29,752 nucleotides of DNA from DATFMP01 sp035266845 (lineage in GTDB: Bacteria > SAR324 > JACQKK01), in contig DATFMP010000038.1 in assembly GCA_035266845.1 (NCBI GenBank), forward strand, positions 1 through 29,752, in the 5' to 3' direction. Positions within the stretch are counted from its first letter, which is position 1, and each line of letters starts with the position of its first letter. Position numbers and translations under genes: made by a program. Positions 15,265 to 22,346 of this stretch are shown piece by piece. The notes under the pieces were generated by a model. That model ran no database searches and was not told the origin of the DNA. It worked only from the letters and a program-made list of their open reading frames with translations.

Positions 15265-17298
15265 ATGCAGGCCGCCGCCATACCCACAGGTCCCACCGCC
15301 TCAGCACCCGTCACGCTGCTGATCGGCAATCCCAACGTCGGCAAGAGCGTGCTGTTCGGCCGCCTCACGGGCCGCTACACCACCGTCTCCAACTATCCCG
15401 GCACTACCGTGGAGATCGCGCAGGGCCGCGACCGCCGGGGTGGCGGGGCCGTGATCGACCTGCCGGGCACCACCAGCCTGCTGCCCACCTCCGAGGACGA
15501 GCGCATCACCCGCGACGCCATCCTGACGCACGGGTGCATCGATGGTGCGCGCGCCGTGCTGGTCTGCGACGCCAAGAACCTGCGGCGCGGTCTGGCGCTG
15601 GCGCTGCAACTTGCGGAGCTGGAGCTCCCGCTGGCGCTGGTCGCCAACATGACGGACGAGGCCAGCGCGCGCGGCCTGCGCCTGGATTCCACCGCGCTGG
15701 GCGAGGCCCTGGGCGTGGACGTGCTGCCGGCCGTGGCCACGCGTGGCGAGGGCCTGGCGCCGCTGCTGGCCGGTGCGGTCCCATTCCGACCGGTGCAGGC
15801 GCGGGTGGACTACGGCCCAGCGCTGGAGGCCGCGCTGGCACGGCTCGAAGGCGCGCTGCCGGCGGAGCTGCCCGGCCGGCGGGGGTTGGCGCTGATGCTG
15901 CTGGCAAGCCCGGACGACCTGCCCGGCGTGGACGGAGCCGCCCTGGCCGGGCTGCGCGCCGAGTTGCAGGCCGGGCTGGAGGCGGAACTGCCGGAAGGCA
16001 TCGCCTACGCCGTGCAGCAGGCGCGGCAGGCCGCTGCGGATACCCTGGCCGGGCGCGTGCTGACGCGGGGCACCGGGCAGCGCACGCAGCAGCGGCGCGG
16101 CGTGGGAGCGGTGCTGGGCGATCTGGCGCTGCACCCCCTGTGGGGCATCCCCGTGGCGCTGGCCGTGCTCTACGCCATGTACCTGTTCGTGGGCGTGCTG
16201 GGGGCCGGCAAGGCCGTGGACTTCCTGGAGCGGGTGGTCTTCAACGGGCACGTCGTGCCCTGGCTGGATGGCGCCCTGCGGCCGCTGCTGCCCGCCCCGC
16301 TGGAGGGCTGGCTGATCGGCCCGGCGGGCGTGGCCGCGGGCCACGGCCCCGGGCTGCTGCTGGGGGACTACGGGCTGGTCTCCATGGGACTCACCTACGC
16401 CTTCGCGATCGTGCTGCCCATCGTGGGGTTCTTCTTCCTCGCGTTCTCCGCGCTGGAGGACTCGGGCTACCTGCCGCGCCTTGCGGTGGTGCTGAACCGC
16501 GCCTTCAAGCTGGCCGGCCTGAACGGCAAGGCCGTGCTGCCGATGATTCTGGGGCTGGGGTGCGACACCATGGCCACCATGACCGCGCGCATCCTGCCCA
16601 CGCCCAAGGAACGGCTGATCGTGACCATGCTGCTGGCGCTGGGCGTGCCCTGCTCGGCGCAACTGGGCGTGATCATGGGCATGCTGGCCGCGCTGAGCAC
16701 GACGGCGCTGCTGTGGTGGCTGGGCACGGTGATCGGCGTGATGCTGGTGGTGGGGGCACTGGCCGCGCGCGTGCTGCCGGGCGAGAGCAGCGCATTCGTG
16801 CTGGAGATTCCCCCGCTGCGGCGCCCGGCGCTGGGCAACATCGCCGTGAAGACCCTCGCGCGCATGGAATGGTACCTGCGCGAGGTGGTGCCGCTGTTCG
16901 TGCTGGGGACCTTCCTGCTGTGGCTGCTGGACGCGCTGCACCTGCTGCGGCTGCTGGAGCGGCTGATGGCGCCGCTGGTGCAGGGGCTGCTGGGGCTGCC
17001 GCCCAAGGCCAGCGAGGCCTTCCTGATCGGCTTCCTGCGGCGGGACTATGGGGCGGCGGGGCTGTACGACCTGTTCAAGGGGGCCCTGGCCAGCGGCCAC
17101 CCTTCGGCCGAAGTGCAGGTGCAGATCGTCGTGGCGCTGGTCACCATGACGCTGTTCGTGCCGTGCGTCGCCAACTTCCTGATGATCGTCCGCGAGCGCG
17201 GCGTGCGCACGGGGCTGGCCATGGCCGCCTTCATCTTTCCCTTCGCGTTCGCCATGGGCGGCGCGCTCAACTTCGTGCTGCGGGGTTTGCTCACATGA
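15265..17298 (+). CDS. feoB: ferrous iron transporter FeoB
   Basis: An inner-membrane Fe(II) transporter of 677 residues with an N-terminal GTPase domain. G1 is GNPNVGKS (21-28), the G3-like motif is IDLPGT, and G4 is NMTD. A helical spacer region follows (to about 270), then a polytopic membrane part with two Gate-type segments around LPIVGFFFLAFSALEDSGYL and PCSAQLGVIMGML. It is shorter than enteric FeoB of about 770 residues, mainly at the C-terminus, which is common. I chose ATG 15265 because the domain begins soon after it; the 47-codon upstream extension covers the leader hairpin and looks non-coding. The stop overlaps the feoA-like start (ATGA), and feoB precedes feoA, the reverse of the enteric order. 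Confidence 0.93.
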   Translation: MQAAAIPTGPTASAPVTLLIGNPNVGKSVLFGRLTGRYTTVSNYPGTTVEIAQGRDRRGGGAVIDLPGTTSLLPTSEDERITRDAILTHGCIDGARAVLVCDAKNLRRGLALALQLAELELPLALVANMTDEASARGLRLDSTALGEALGVDVLPAVATRGEGLAPLLAGAVPFRPVQARVDYGPALEAALARLEGALPAELPGRRGLALMLLASPDDLPGVDGAALAGLRAELQAGLEAELPEGIAYAVQQARQAAADTLAGRVLTRGTGQRTQQRRGVGAVLGDLALHPLWGIPVALAVLYAMYLFVGVLGAGKAVDFLERVVFNGHVVPWLDGALRPLLPAPLEGWLIGPAGVAAGHGPGLLLGDYGLVSMGLTYAFAIVLPIVGFFFLAFSALEDSGYLPRLAVVLNRAFKLAGLNGKAVLPMILGLGCDTMATMTARILPTPKERLIVTMLLALGVPCSAQLGVIMGMLAALSTTALLWWLGTVIGVMLVVGALAARVLPGESSAFVLEIPPLRRPALGNIAVKTLARMEWYLREVVPLFVLGTFLLWLLDALHLLRLLERLMAPLVQGLLGLPPKASEAFLIGFLRRDYGAAGLYDLFKGALASGHPSAEVQVQIVVALVTMTLFVPCVANFLMIVRERGVRTGLAMAAFIFPFAFAMGGALNFVLRGLLT

Positions 17299-17852
17299 CT
17301 GAGCTGGCACTCAACCCGGCCTGCCCCCACTGTGGGGCGATCCTGCCCGCCTGCGGTGCTTGCGCCGGGGCGTGCGGCACCCTCAGCGGGGCCTCGGGCG
17401 GCTGCGCCCTGCTGAGCTGCCCCGGCTGCGGCCGCGCATTCCCGCACCCGCGCCGCTCGTGGCTGGCCTGGCGCCTGGCGCGCTGGCTGGCCGCACGCGA
17501 ACAGCGCCGCGCCGCGGCACAAGCCGCCCGTGCGGCTGCCGTGGAGACGCTGGGCACGCTGCCACGGGATTCCCGCGCGCGCATCGTCTCGCTGAACGGA
17601 ACAGACGATGGCCGGGGCCGCCAAGGCAACGGCGCGACCGGCCGTGCGCAGCAACTCGCCGCGCTGGGCCTGGTGCCGGGCGTGGAGGTGCGGCTGCGGC
17701 AGCGCCGCCCGGCCGTGGTGCTGGAAGTGGGGGAGACCACGCTGGCGCTGGATGCCGCGCTGGCGCGGGAGATCCGCGTGGAGCGGCAGGGGCGGGAGCC
17801 GATTGAGCTGCGGGCCGCTCAGCCGGCGATCAGCGGCAGCAGGCCGTCGTAG
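17295..17852 (+). CDS. FeoA-domain protein with eight-cysteine N-terminal extension
   Basis: A 185-residue protein. The C-terminal part (about 95-170) fits a FeoA SH3-like domain: ARIVSLNG, a glycine-rich turn, RAQQLAALGLVPGVEVRL, then ALDAALAREIRVE. FeoA is a small cytoplasmic partner that supports FeoB. The N-terminal part (1-50) has eight cysteines at 10, 13, 20, 23, 27, 37, 42 and 45, including CPHCG and CPGCG zinc-knuckle-like pairs, and residues 50-80 are basic and helical. Stand-alone FeoA is only about 75-85 residues, so the extension is an unusual fusion; it could bind zinc or an Fe-S cluster, or play the role of FeoC, which is absent here. Its ATG overlaps the feoB stop. Its last 34 bases overlap the convergent permease gene. 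Confidence 0.82.
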   Translation: MTELALNPACPHCGAILPACGACAGACGTLSGASGGCALLSCPGCGRAFPHPRRSWLAWRLARWLAAREQRRAAAQAARAAAVETLGTLPRDSRARIVSLNGTDDGRGRQGNGATGRAQQLAALGLVPGVEVRLRQRRPAVVLEVGETTLALDAALAREIRVERQGREPIELRAAQPAISGSRPS

Positions 17853-18580
17853 AGCAGCTTGACCCCGGCGATGAACACGAAGCCGTAGCAGATGCGGTAG
17901 AACAGGGACATGCTGACGAGGCGGTGCACCAGCACCCCCAGCACGATACCCAGCGGCACGAGGGGGGTCAGCACGGCGGCCGTCTCCAGGTTGCCACGGC
18001 TGAGCAGGCCCAGCCACGCATAAGGTACCAGCTTGGCCAGATTCACCAGCGCGAAGTAGAGCACGGTGGTGGCGGTGTAGAGCGTCTTGTCCAGGCGCTG
18101 CGGAAGCAGGTACACCGCCACCGGCGGCGCCCCGGCGTGGGAGACGAAGCTGGTGAAGCCCGAGACCGTCCCCGCCGCCAGGCCCACCGGCGTCGTGGGC
18201 CGTAGGGCCACGGTGCTCAGCCGACCGCGCAGAAAGTAGTGCAGCGTGAACACCAGCGCGATCGTGCCCAGCAGCAGGCGGATCATCTCCTCGGACACCA
18301 GATGGAACGTCGCCGTGCCCACGGCAATGCCCATCAGGGCCCCCGCCACCAGCGGACGCAGAACAGCGCCGTCCCACTTGCCCCAGTAGACGTATAGGCC
18401 GAACAGGTCCATCAGCAGCAGCAGGGGCAGCAGGATGCCCGTGGTCTGGCCGATGGGCAGCGTGAGGGCGATCAGCGGCACCGCGAGGATGCCCAGGCCC
18501 ACACCGAATGCGCCCTTGGCCACACAGGTGAGCAGGATGGCCGGGATGGCCACCAGGTAGAACCCCGGGTCGGTGATCAC
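17819..18580 (-). CDS. TauE/SafE-family (TSUP) membrane permease
   Basis: A 253-residue, highly hydrophobic protein with about eight transmembrane helices and the N-terminal AKGAFGVGLGILAVPLIAL motif of the 4-toluene sulfonate uptake (TSUP) family. Members move sulfite, sulfoacetate or other organosulfur anions, but many are uncharacterised, and the substrate cannot be inferred here. The second half carries the related SGFTSFVSHAGAPPVAVYLLP repeat, as expected for the internal duplication of the family. The start at 18580 is GTG with no strong ribosome site. The gene follows the DUF547 gene by 39 bases on the same strand, probably in one transcript, and its end overlaps the feoA-like gene by 34 bases tail to tail. 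Confidence 0.88.
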   Translation of the reverse strand: MITDPGFYLVAIPAILLTCVAKGAFGVGLGILAVPLIALTLPIGQTTGILLPLLLLMDLFGLYVYWGKWDGAVLRPLVAGALMGIAVGTATFHLVSEEMIRLLLGTIALVFTLHYFLRGRLSTVALRPTTPVGLAAGTVSGFTSFVSHAGAPPVAVYLLPQRLDKTLYTATTVLYFALVNLAKLVPYAWLGLLSRGNLETAAVLTPLVPLGIVLGVLVHRLVSMSLFYRICYGFVFIAGVKLLYDGLLPLIAG

Positions 18581-18619
18581 GGATGTGCAGGGCAGCGAAG
18601 GAAAGGGGAAGCCAACGGG

Positions 18620-19498
18620 TCAGGGTGCGTTGAGGCGCCAGTCGTAGGCGTCGTCGAAGCCTTTATGCCAGTTGGCCAGGCGCAGCGCCAGCGGCCCCTT
18701 GGCGTAGTGCCGCAAGTGCTTCAGCACGCCCTGGGGGCCACCGAAGTCCTCCTGATACCACGCGTAGATGCTGGAGACGATGAGCCGGTCGCCCTCGAAG
18801 TGCGCCCCGCGCGGGCTGTTCACGTAGGCGCGCGCGGCATCGTCCAGCAGGCCGTCCATGTTGAACACGGTGAAGGCGACGGGCTGCAGGTTGGGGCAGC
18901 CCAGGCTGGCGCAGTTCAGGGCGTAGTGCACTCGCGGATCGTGCCAGATGGGGCGCAGGATGCGGTGCTCGATGTCGTTGAGGGACAGCTCCGTGCCCTC
19001 CACCTTCACCAGCTTCGCATCCCACGGGCCGCGCGAGAACAGCCCGGACGACAGGTCGATGTCCCGAATGGACTTGACCGGATAGTGCTCCAGCACCACC
19101 TGCACAGTCAGCGCATTGTACAGGTTGATCCAGTACGCCTTCTGCTCCTTGCGGTTGTAGTTGGAGATCGGCAGGGCCTGCTGCTGCGCGATGTAGGCAT
19201 CCAGAATGCGCTTGTCGAGATCCGTGACCCGGCCATAGGGCAGCCGGTTGATGCCCGAAGGATGCTTGGTGATCACGTTGCGCTGCAGGAACTCGCTCCA
19301 CGCCCCATGATCGATGTGCAAGCGATTGGCGGCGTTGTGCTTCTCCCACAGCGGCCATAGATCCGCCTTGGGGGCGGCTTGCAGCGGCGCGGCGAGCGCC
19401 AGCGCCAGCAATGCCAGCAGCGCCCCGCACCTCGCTGCCAGAAGCGCGGGGCGTGGCGGACGGCGGGGTGTGGCGAAGTGGGCGGAATCGGACGGCAT
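18620..19498 (-). CDS. secreted DUF547-domain protein
   Basis: A 292-residue protein with a signal peptide (residues 1-41: Arg-rich start, long Leu/Ala core, LQAAPKA cleavage region). The mature part fits DUF547: RKEQKAYWINLYNALTVQVV, DIEHRILRPIW, and VHYALNCASLGCPNLQP. The conserved Asn-Cys-Ala-Ser-x-x-Cys-Pro segment, together with upstream His and Asp residues, has been taken as a possible papain-like active site, but no function is established. The ATG at 19498 is the natural start at the signal peptide. The gene lies 126 bases downstream of the SET-domain gene and just upstream of the permease. Confidence 0.88.
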   Translation of the reverse strand: MPSDSAHFATPRRPPRPALLAARCGALLALLALALAAPLQAAPKADLWPLWEKHNAANRLHIDHGAWSEFLQRNVITKHPSGINRLPYGRVTDLDKRILDAYIAQQQALPISNYNRKEQKAYWINLYNALTVQVVLEHYPVKSIRDIDLSSGLFSRGPWDAKLVKVEGTELSLNDIEHRILRPIWHDPRVHYALNCASLGCPNLQPVAFTVFNMDGLLDDAARAYVNSPRGAHFEGDRLIVSSIYAWYQEDFGGPQGVLKHLRHYAKGPLALRLANWHKGFDDAYDWRLNAP

Positions 19499-19624
19499 GG
19501 CGGCATCCCTGTCGCGGACGGGTGGGGCGGAATGGACGGGGTATCCTAGCGCGCGAAACGGCGTGCGGCCAGTGGCCGGCTTTACGGACCGCGGGGGCCG
19601 CGATGGGCGCTGCCTGCCCGCCCC

Positions 19625-20083
19625 CTACGCCTGGAGCAGTTCGAAGAGCGAGTCGCCGTTGACCAGGCGCTCGCGGTCGCCGCCGTCGATGGTGCCGTAG
19701 TCGATGGTCAACTCCTCGCCCGCCGCGATATCGCGCGCAGCCACCACGACGCCTTCGCCGTTGACGAGCAGCTCATCGCGGGGCTCCATGTTCGGCGCGT
19801 TGGAGTGGTTTACGAAGATCGTCTGATCGCCCAGCACGTAGTAATGGCGCTTGTCGAGACTGAGCACGCAGTAGGTCCCCACGAAGCGCCGCACGTGCTC
19901 GGGCTGCGTCTCCAGCCACGCCACGGGGTGCAGCTGGTCGATGCCGGGATCGAACTGCCACACGATCTCGCCCGCGCGGACGGGCGCGCCCGCGAACACG
20001 CCCAGCCCGTGAATCGCACTCTGGCGCACCTCCACCGGGATCAGCAGCACGGCCGGGCTCCGGGTCGGCAGGTGGGTGGACAA
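19625..20083 (-). CDS. small SET-domain protein
   Basis: A 152-residue protein that is essentially a lone SET domain, the fold of lysine N-methyltransferases that use S-adenosylmethionine. GLGVFAGAPVRAGE (26-39) is the N-terminal SET motif, FVNHSNAPN (90-98) contains the Asn-His-Ser SAM-binding signature, and AGEELTIDYG (121-130) has the catalytic tyrosine. There is no post-SET cysteine cluster. Bacterial mini-SET proteins are widespread, with few known substrates. The start is a TTG at 20083 with GGGAG eight bases before it; the nearby ATGs are out of frame. The hairpin repeat copy 2 ends just upstream of this ribosome site. Confidence 0.85.
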   Translation of the reverse strand: MSTHLPTRSPAVLLIPVEVRQSAIHGLGVFAGAPVRAGEIVWQFDPGIDQLHPVAWLETQPEHVRRFVGTYCVLSLDKRHYYVLGDQTIFVNHSNAPNMEPRDELLVNGEGVVVAARDIAAGEELTIDYGTIDGGDRERLVNGDSLFELLQA

Positions 20084-20091
20084 CGCATCGG

Positions 20092-20096
20092 CTCCC
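20092..20096 (-). promoter_or_regulatory. Shine-Dalgarno site deciding a TTG start
   Basis: GGGAG on the minus strand, eight bases before TTG 20083. It supports the rare start codon chosen for the SET-domain gene. Confidence 0.55.
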
Positions 20097-20101
20097 GCAT
20101 G

Positions 20102-20309
20102 GCTAGTGGTTCGTCAGCCGCGTTTCGGGTTTTACGGAGGAGGAAGGCGCTGCCTCCCTCCTCCGTACCTCCTCCCTCCGGCAGGGGCCCAAGGCCCCTG
20201 CACCCCTTACACGAATAGGGTACAGGGGGCTTGCTCCCTGACAGGGGTTCCAAGGGGGCAGCGCCCCCTTGGGCCACGATCTCATCCGAAAACCAAGCCT
20301 GGTCCCTCT
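20102..20309. repeat. multi-hairpin intergenic repeat, copy 2
   Basis: Occupies the gap between the dehydratase stop codon and the SET gene. Four stem-loops lie in the same order as copy 1: 20136-20148 with 20152-20164 (one mismatch); 20181-20189 with 20193-20201 (nine perfect pairs); 20223-20227 with 20236-20240; and 20250-20259 with 20263-20272 (ten perfect pairs). The element is bounded by an 11-base direct repeat GCTAGTGGTTC, at 20102-20112 and 20310-20320; the second copy contains the stop codon and last codons of the dehydratase gene. Confidence 0.88.
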
Positions 20310-20310
20310 G

Positions 20311-22035
20311 CTAGTGGTTCTCGCGCGGCACGTAGTCGCCGCTGCCGCCGACGAGGAAGTCGAAGTCCGCGCCACGGTCCGCCTGCAGCACGTGCTCGAT
20401 GTAGAGACGGCCGTAGCCGCGGCCGAGCTTCTCGTGCACGGGCGCCTTCCAGGCTTTGCGGCGGCGGGCCAGTTCGTCGTCGCTCACGTCCAGGTGCAGG
20501 CGGCGCTGGGCCACGTCCAGCTCGATCATGTCGCCGTTCTGCACCAGCGCCAGCGGGCCGCCCACGGCCGCCTCGGGCGCGGTGTGCAGCACGACGGTGC
20601 CATAGGCCGTGCCGCTCATGCGGGCGTCCGAGATGCGCACCATGTCCGTGATGCCCTTCTTGAGCACCTTGGGCGGCAGCGGCAGGTTGCCCACCTCGGC
20701 CATACCCGGGTAGCCGCGCGGCCCGGCGCCCTTGAGCACCAGCACGCAGGTCTCGTCCACGTCCAGGTTGGGGTCGTCAATGCGCGCGTCGAAGTCCTCG
20801 ATGTTCTCGAACACGACGGCTCGCCCGCGATGCTTCATCAGCTCCGGCGTGGCGGCCGAGGGCTTGATCACCGCACCGTCCGGCGCCAGGTTGCCGCGCA
20901 GCACGGCGATGCCCGCCGTGGGCTTGAAGGGCGCCTCGCGGGGGAAGATCACCTTGCGGTCGAAGCACTGCGCGTCGGCGACATTCTGGCCGACCGTCTT
21001 GCCGCTCACGGTGAGGGCATCTGTGTGCAGCCAGTCGCCCATCTCCTTCATCACGGCCGGCAGCCCGCCCGCGTAGTAGAAGTCCTCCATCAGGTACTCC
21101 CCGCTGGGCTGCAGGTTCACCAGGCAGGGCAGATCGTGGGCCAGCTTGTCGAAGTCGTCCAGAGCCAGCGACACGCCCATGCGCCCGGCCAGGGCCAGCA
21201 GGTGTACCACGGCATTGGTGGAACCGCCGATGGCGGCGTTCACGCGGATCGCGTTCTCGAAGGCCTTGCGCGTGAGGATGTCCGACATGCGCACGTTGGC
21301 CCGCACCATCTCCACGATGCGCCGCCCCGTCAGGTGCGCCCAGGTGTTGCGGCGCGCATCGGCGGCGGGGATGGCCGCCGCGGCAGGAAGCTGCATGCCC
21401 AGCGCCTCGGCCATGGAGGCCATGGTGGAGGCGGTACCCATCGTCATGCAGTGCCCAATGCTGCGCGACTGCCCGGCCTCGGCCGCCAGGAAGTCCGCCT
21501 CGCTCATCTGCCCGCCGCGCACGGCCTCGGAGAAGCGCCACACGGCCGTGCCGGAGCCGATCTGCTCGCCGCGGAAGCGCCCGTTGAGCATGGGCCCGCC
21601 CGTGAGCATCATGGTGGGCAGGTTCACGCTGGCCGCGCCCATGAGCTGCGCGGGCGTGGTCTTGTCGCAGCCCGAGAGCAGCACCACGCCGTCCAGCGGG
21701 TTGGCGCGCAGGCTCTCCTCCACGTCCATGCTCATCAGGTTGCGGAAGAGCATGGTGGTGGGGCGCATCAGGGTCTCGCCCAGGGACATGGTGGGGAACT
21801 CCAGCGGAAAGCCGCCGGCCTCCCACACCCCGCGCTTGACCACATCCGCCACCCCGCGCAGGTGCGCGTTGCAGGGGGTCAGTTCGCTCCACGAGTTGCA
21901 GATGCCGATGATGGGCCGGCCCGTGAACAGATCGTCCGGGCGGCCCTGGTTTTTCATCCAGGAGCGGTGCACGAAGCCGTCACGGTCGGCTTTGCCCCAC
22001 CATTCGCTGCTGCGGTACTTCCTCGGCTCGGTCAT
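20311..22035 (-). CDS. sugar-acid dehydratase of the IlvD/EDD family (L-arabinonate dehydratase-like)
   Basis: A 574-residue [2Fe-2S] dehydratase. The cluster cysteines are Cys55 (TPCN), Cys123 (SGCDKTTP) and Cys196 (GHCMTMG); the likely catalytic serine is Ser474 in SDARMSGTAYG. The N-terminus (RKYRSSEWWGKADRDGFVHR, then WMKNQG) and the SEADFLAAEA segment match the pentonate/sugar-acid branch, typified by rhizobial L-arabinonate dehydratase, rather than the branched-chain amino-acid IlvD. It would remove water from an aldonate to give a 2-keto-3-deoxy acid; the exact sugar is uncertain. No other sugar-catabolism gene is nearby, so a role in another diol-acid dehydration cannot be excluded. 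The ATG at 22035 is clear. Repeat copy 2 follows its stop codon directly. Confidence 0.88.
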   Translation of the reverse strand: MTEPRKYRSSEWWGKADRDGFVHRSWMKNQGRPDDLFTGRPIIGICNSWSELTPCNAHLRGVADVVKRGVWEAGGFPLEFPTMSLGETLMRPTTMLFRNLMSMDVEESLRANPLDGVVLLSGCDKTTPAQLMGAASVNLPTMMLTGGPMLNGRFRGEQIGSGTAVWRFSEAVRGGQMSEADFLAAEAGQSRSIGHCMTMGTASTMASMAEALGMQLPAAAAIPAADARRNTWAHLTGRRIVEMVRANVRMSDILTRKAFENAIRVNAAIGGSTNAVVHLLALAGRMGVSLALDDFDKLAHDLPCLVNLQPSGEYLMEDFYYAGGLPAVMKEMGDWLHTDALTVSGKTVGQNVADAQCFDRKVIFPREAPFKPTAGIAVLRGNLAPDGAVIKPSAATPELMKHRGRAVVFENIEDFDARIDDPNLDVDETCVLVLKGAGPRGYPGMAEVGNLPLPPKVLKKGITDMVRISDARMSGTAYGTVVLHTAPEAAVGGPLALVQNGDMIELDVAQRRLHLDVSDDELARRRKAWKAPVHEKLGRGYGRLYIEHVLQADRGADFDFLVGGSGDYVPRENH

Positions 22036-22122
22036 GGGCGGGTCATTCCTGGGCTGCGGGGGAGATCGCGGCGACGCGCCCGCCGGTTCGTGCCGGCGAT
22101 GGGAGCGCGCCTGTTCCCTGCC

Positions 22123-22151
22123 GTGATACTGCGCCTGAAGCCTTGGAGCAA
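22123..22151 (-). promoter_or_regulatory. probable promoter of the sugar-acid dehydratase gene
   Basis: On the minus strand TTGCTC (22151-22146) and TATCAC (22128-22123) are 17 bases apart. The implied leader to the ATG at 22035 is about 80 bases. Confidence 0.4.
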
Positions 22152-22241
22152 GCGGCCACTAAGGGCCTCGCGCAGCGCCGCGGAAAGCGCCTGCGGGCGC
22201 ACGCGGCTCGCACGGAATCGTGCCACCCCATGGCCCGTCGA

Positions 22242-22324
22242 TGTCATTCCGAGCGGAGCGAGGAATCTGTTGTGCCGGGGGGCCAACAGATTCTTCGGCC
22301 CTCAGGGCGGGCCTCAGAATGACA
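22242..22324. repeat. imperfect interspersed palindrome
   Basis: The left arm begins TGTCATTCCGAGCGGAGCG and continues to GAATCTGTTG (22272). The right arm begins CAACAGATTC (22284) and ends GAATGACA (22324). The ends pair well (TGTCATTC with GAATGACA, GAATCTGTTG with CAACAGATTC), while the inner part of the right arm is replaced by a small GGCCC/GGGCC hairpin. From memory, near-identical palindromes are scattered in intergenic regions of several bacterial phyla; no transposase is attached here. Confidence 0.75.
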
Positions 22325-22346
22325 CCAGCTCGATTTCAGCCGGGGC

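Larger units (their letters stand above)
22036..22346. other. intergenic region upstream of the dehydratase
   Basis: 311 bases between two minus-strand genes. I see no supported gene. It contains a promoter candidate for the dehydratase (22123-22151) and an interspersed palindrome (22242-22324). The NADPH-oxidase-like gene ends at 22347, so the palindrome lies in its 3' flank. Confidence 0.6.

Noticed and set aside
22032..22286. Small minus-strand frames in the gap upstream of the dehydratase
   Set aside because: They are Arg/Ala-rich, overlap the promoter and the palindrome, and have no ribosome sites or motifs.
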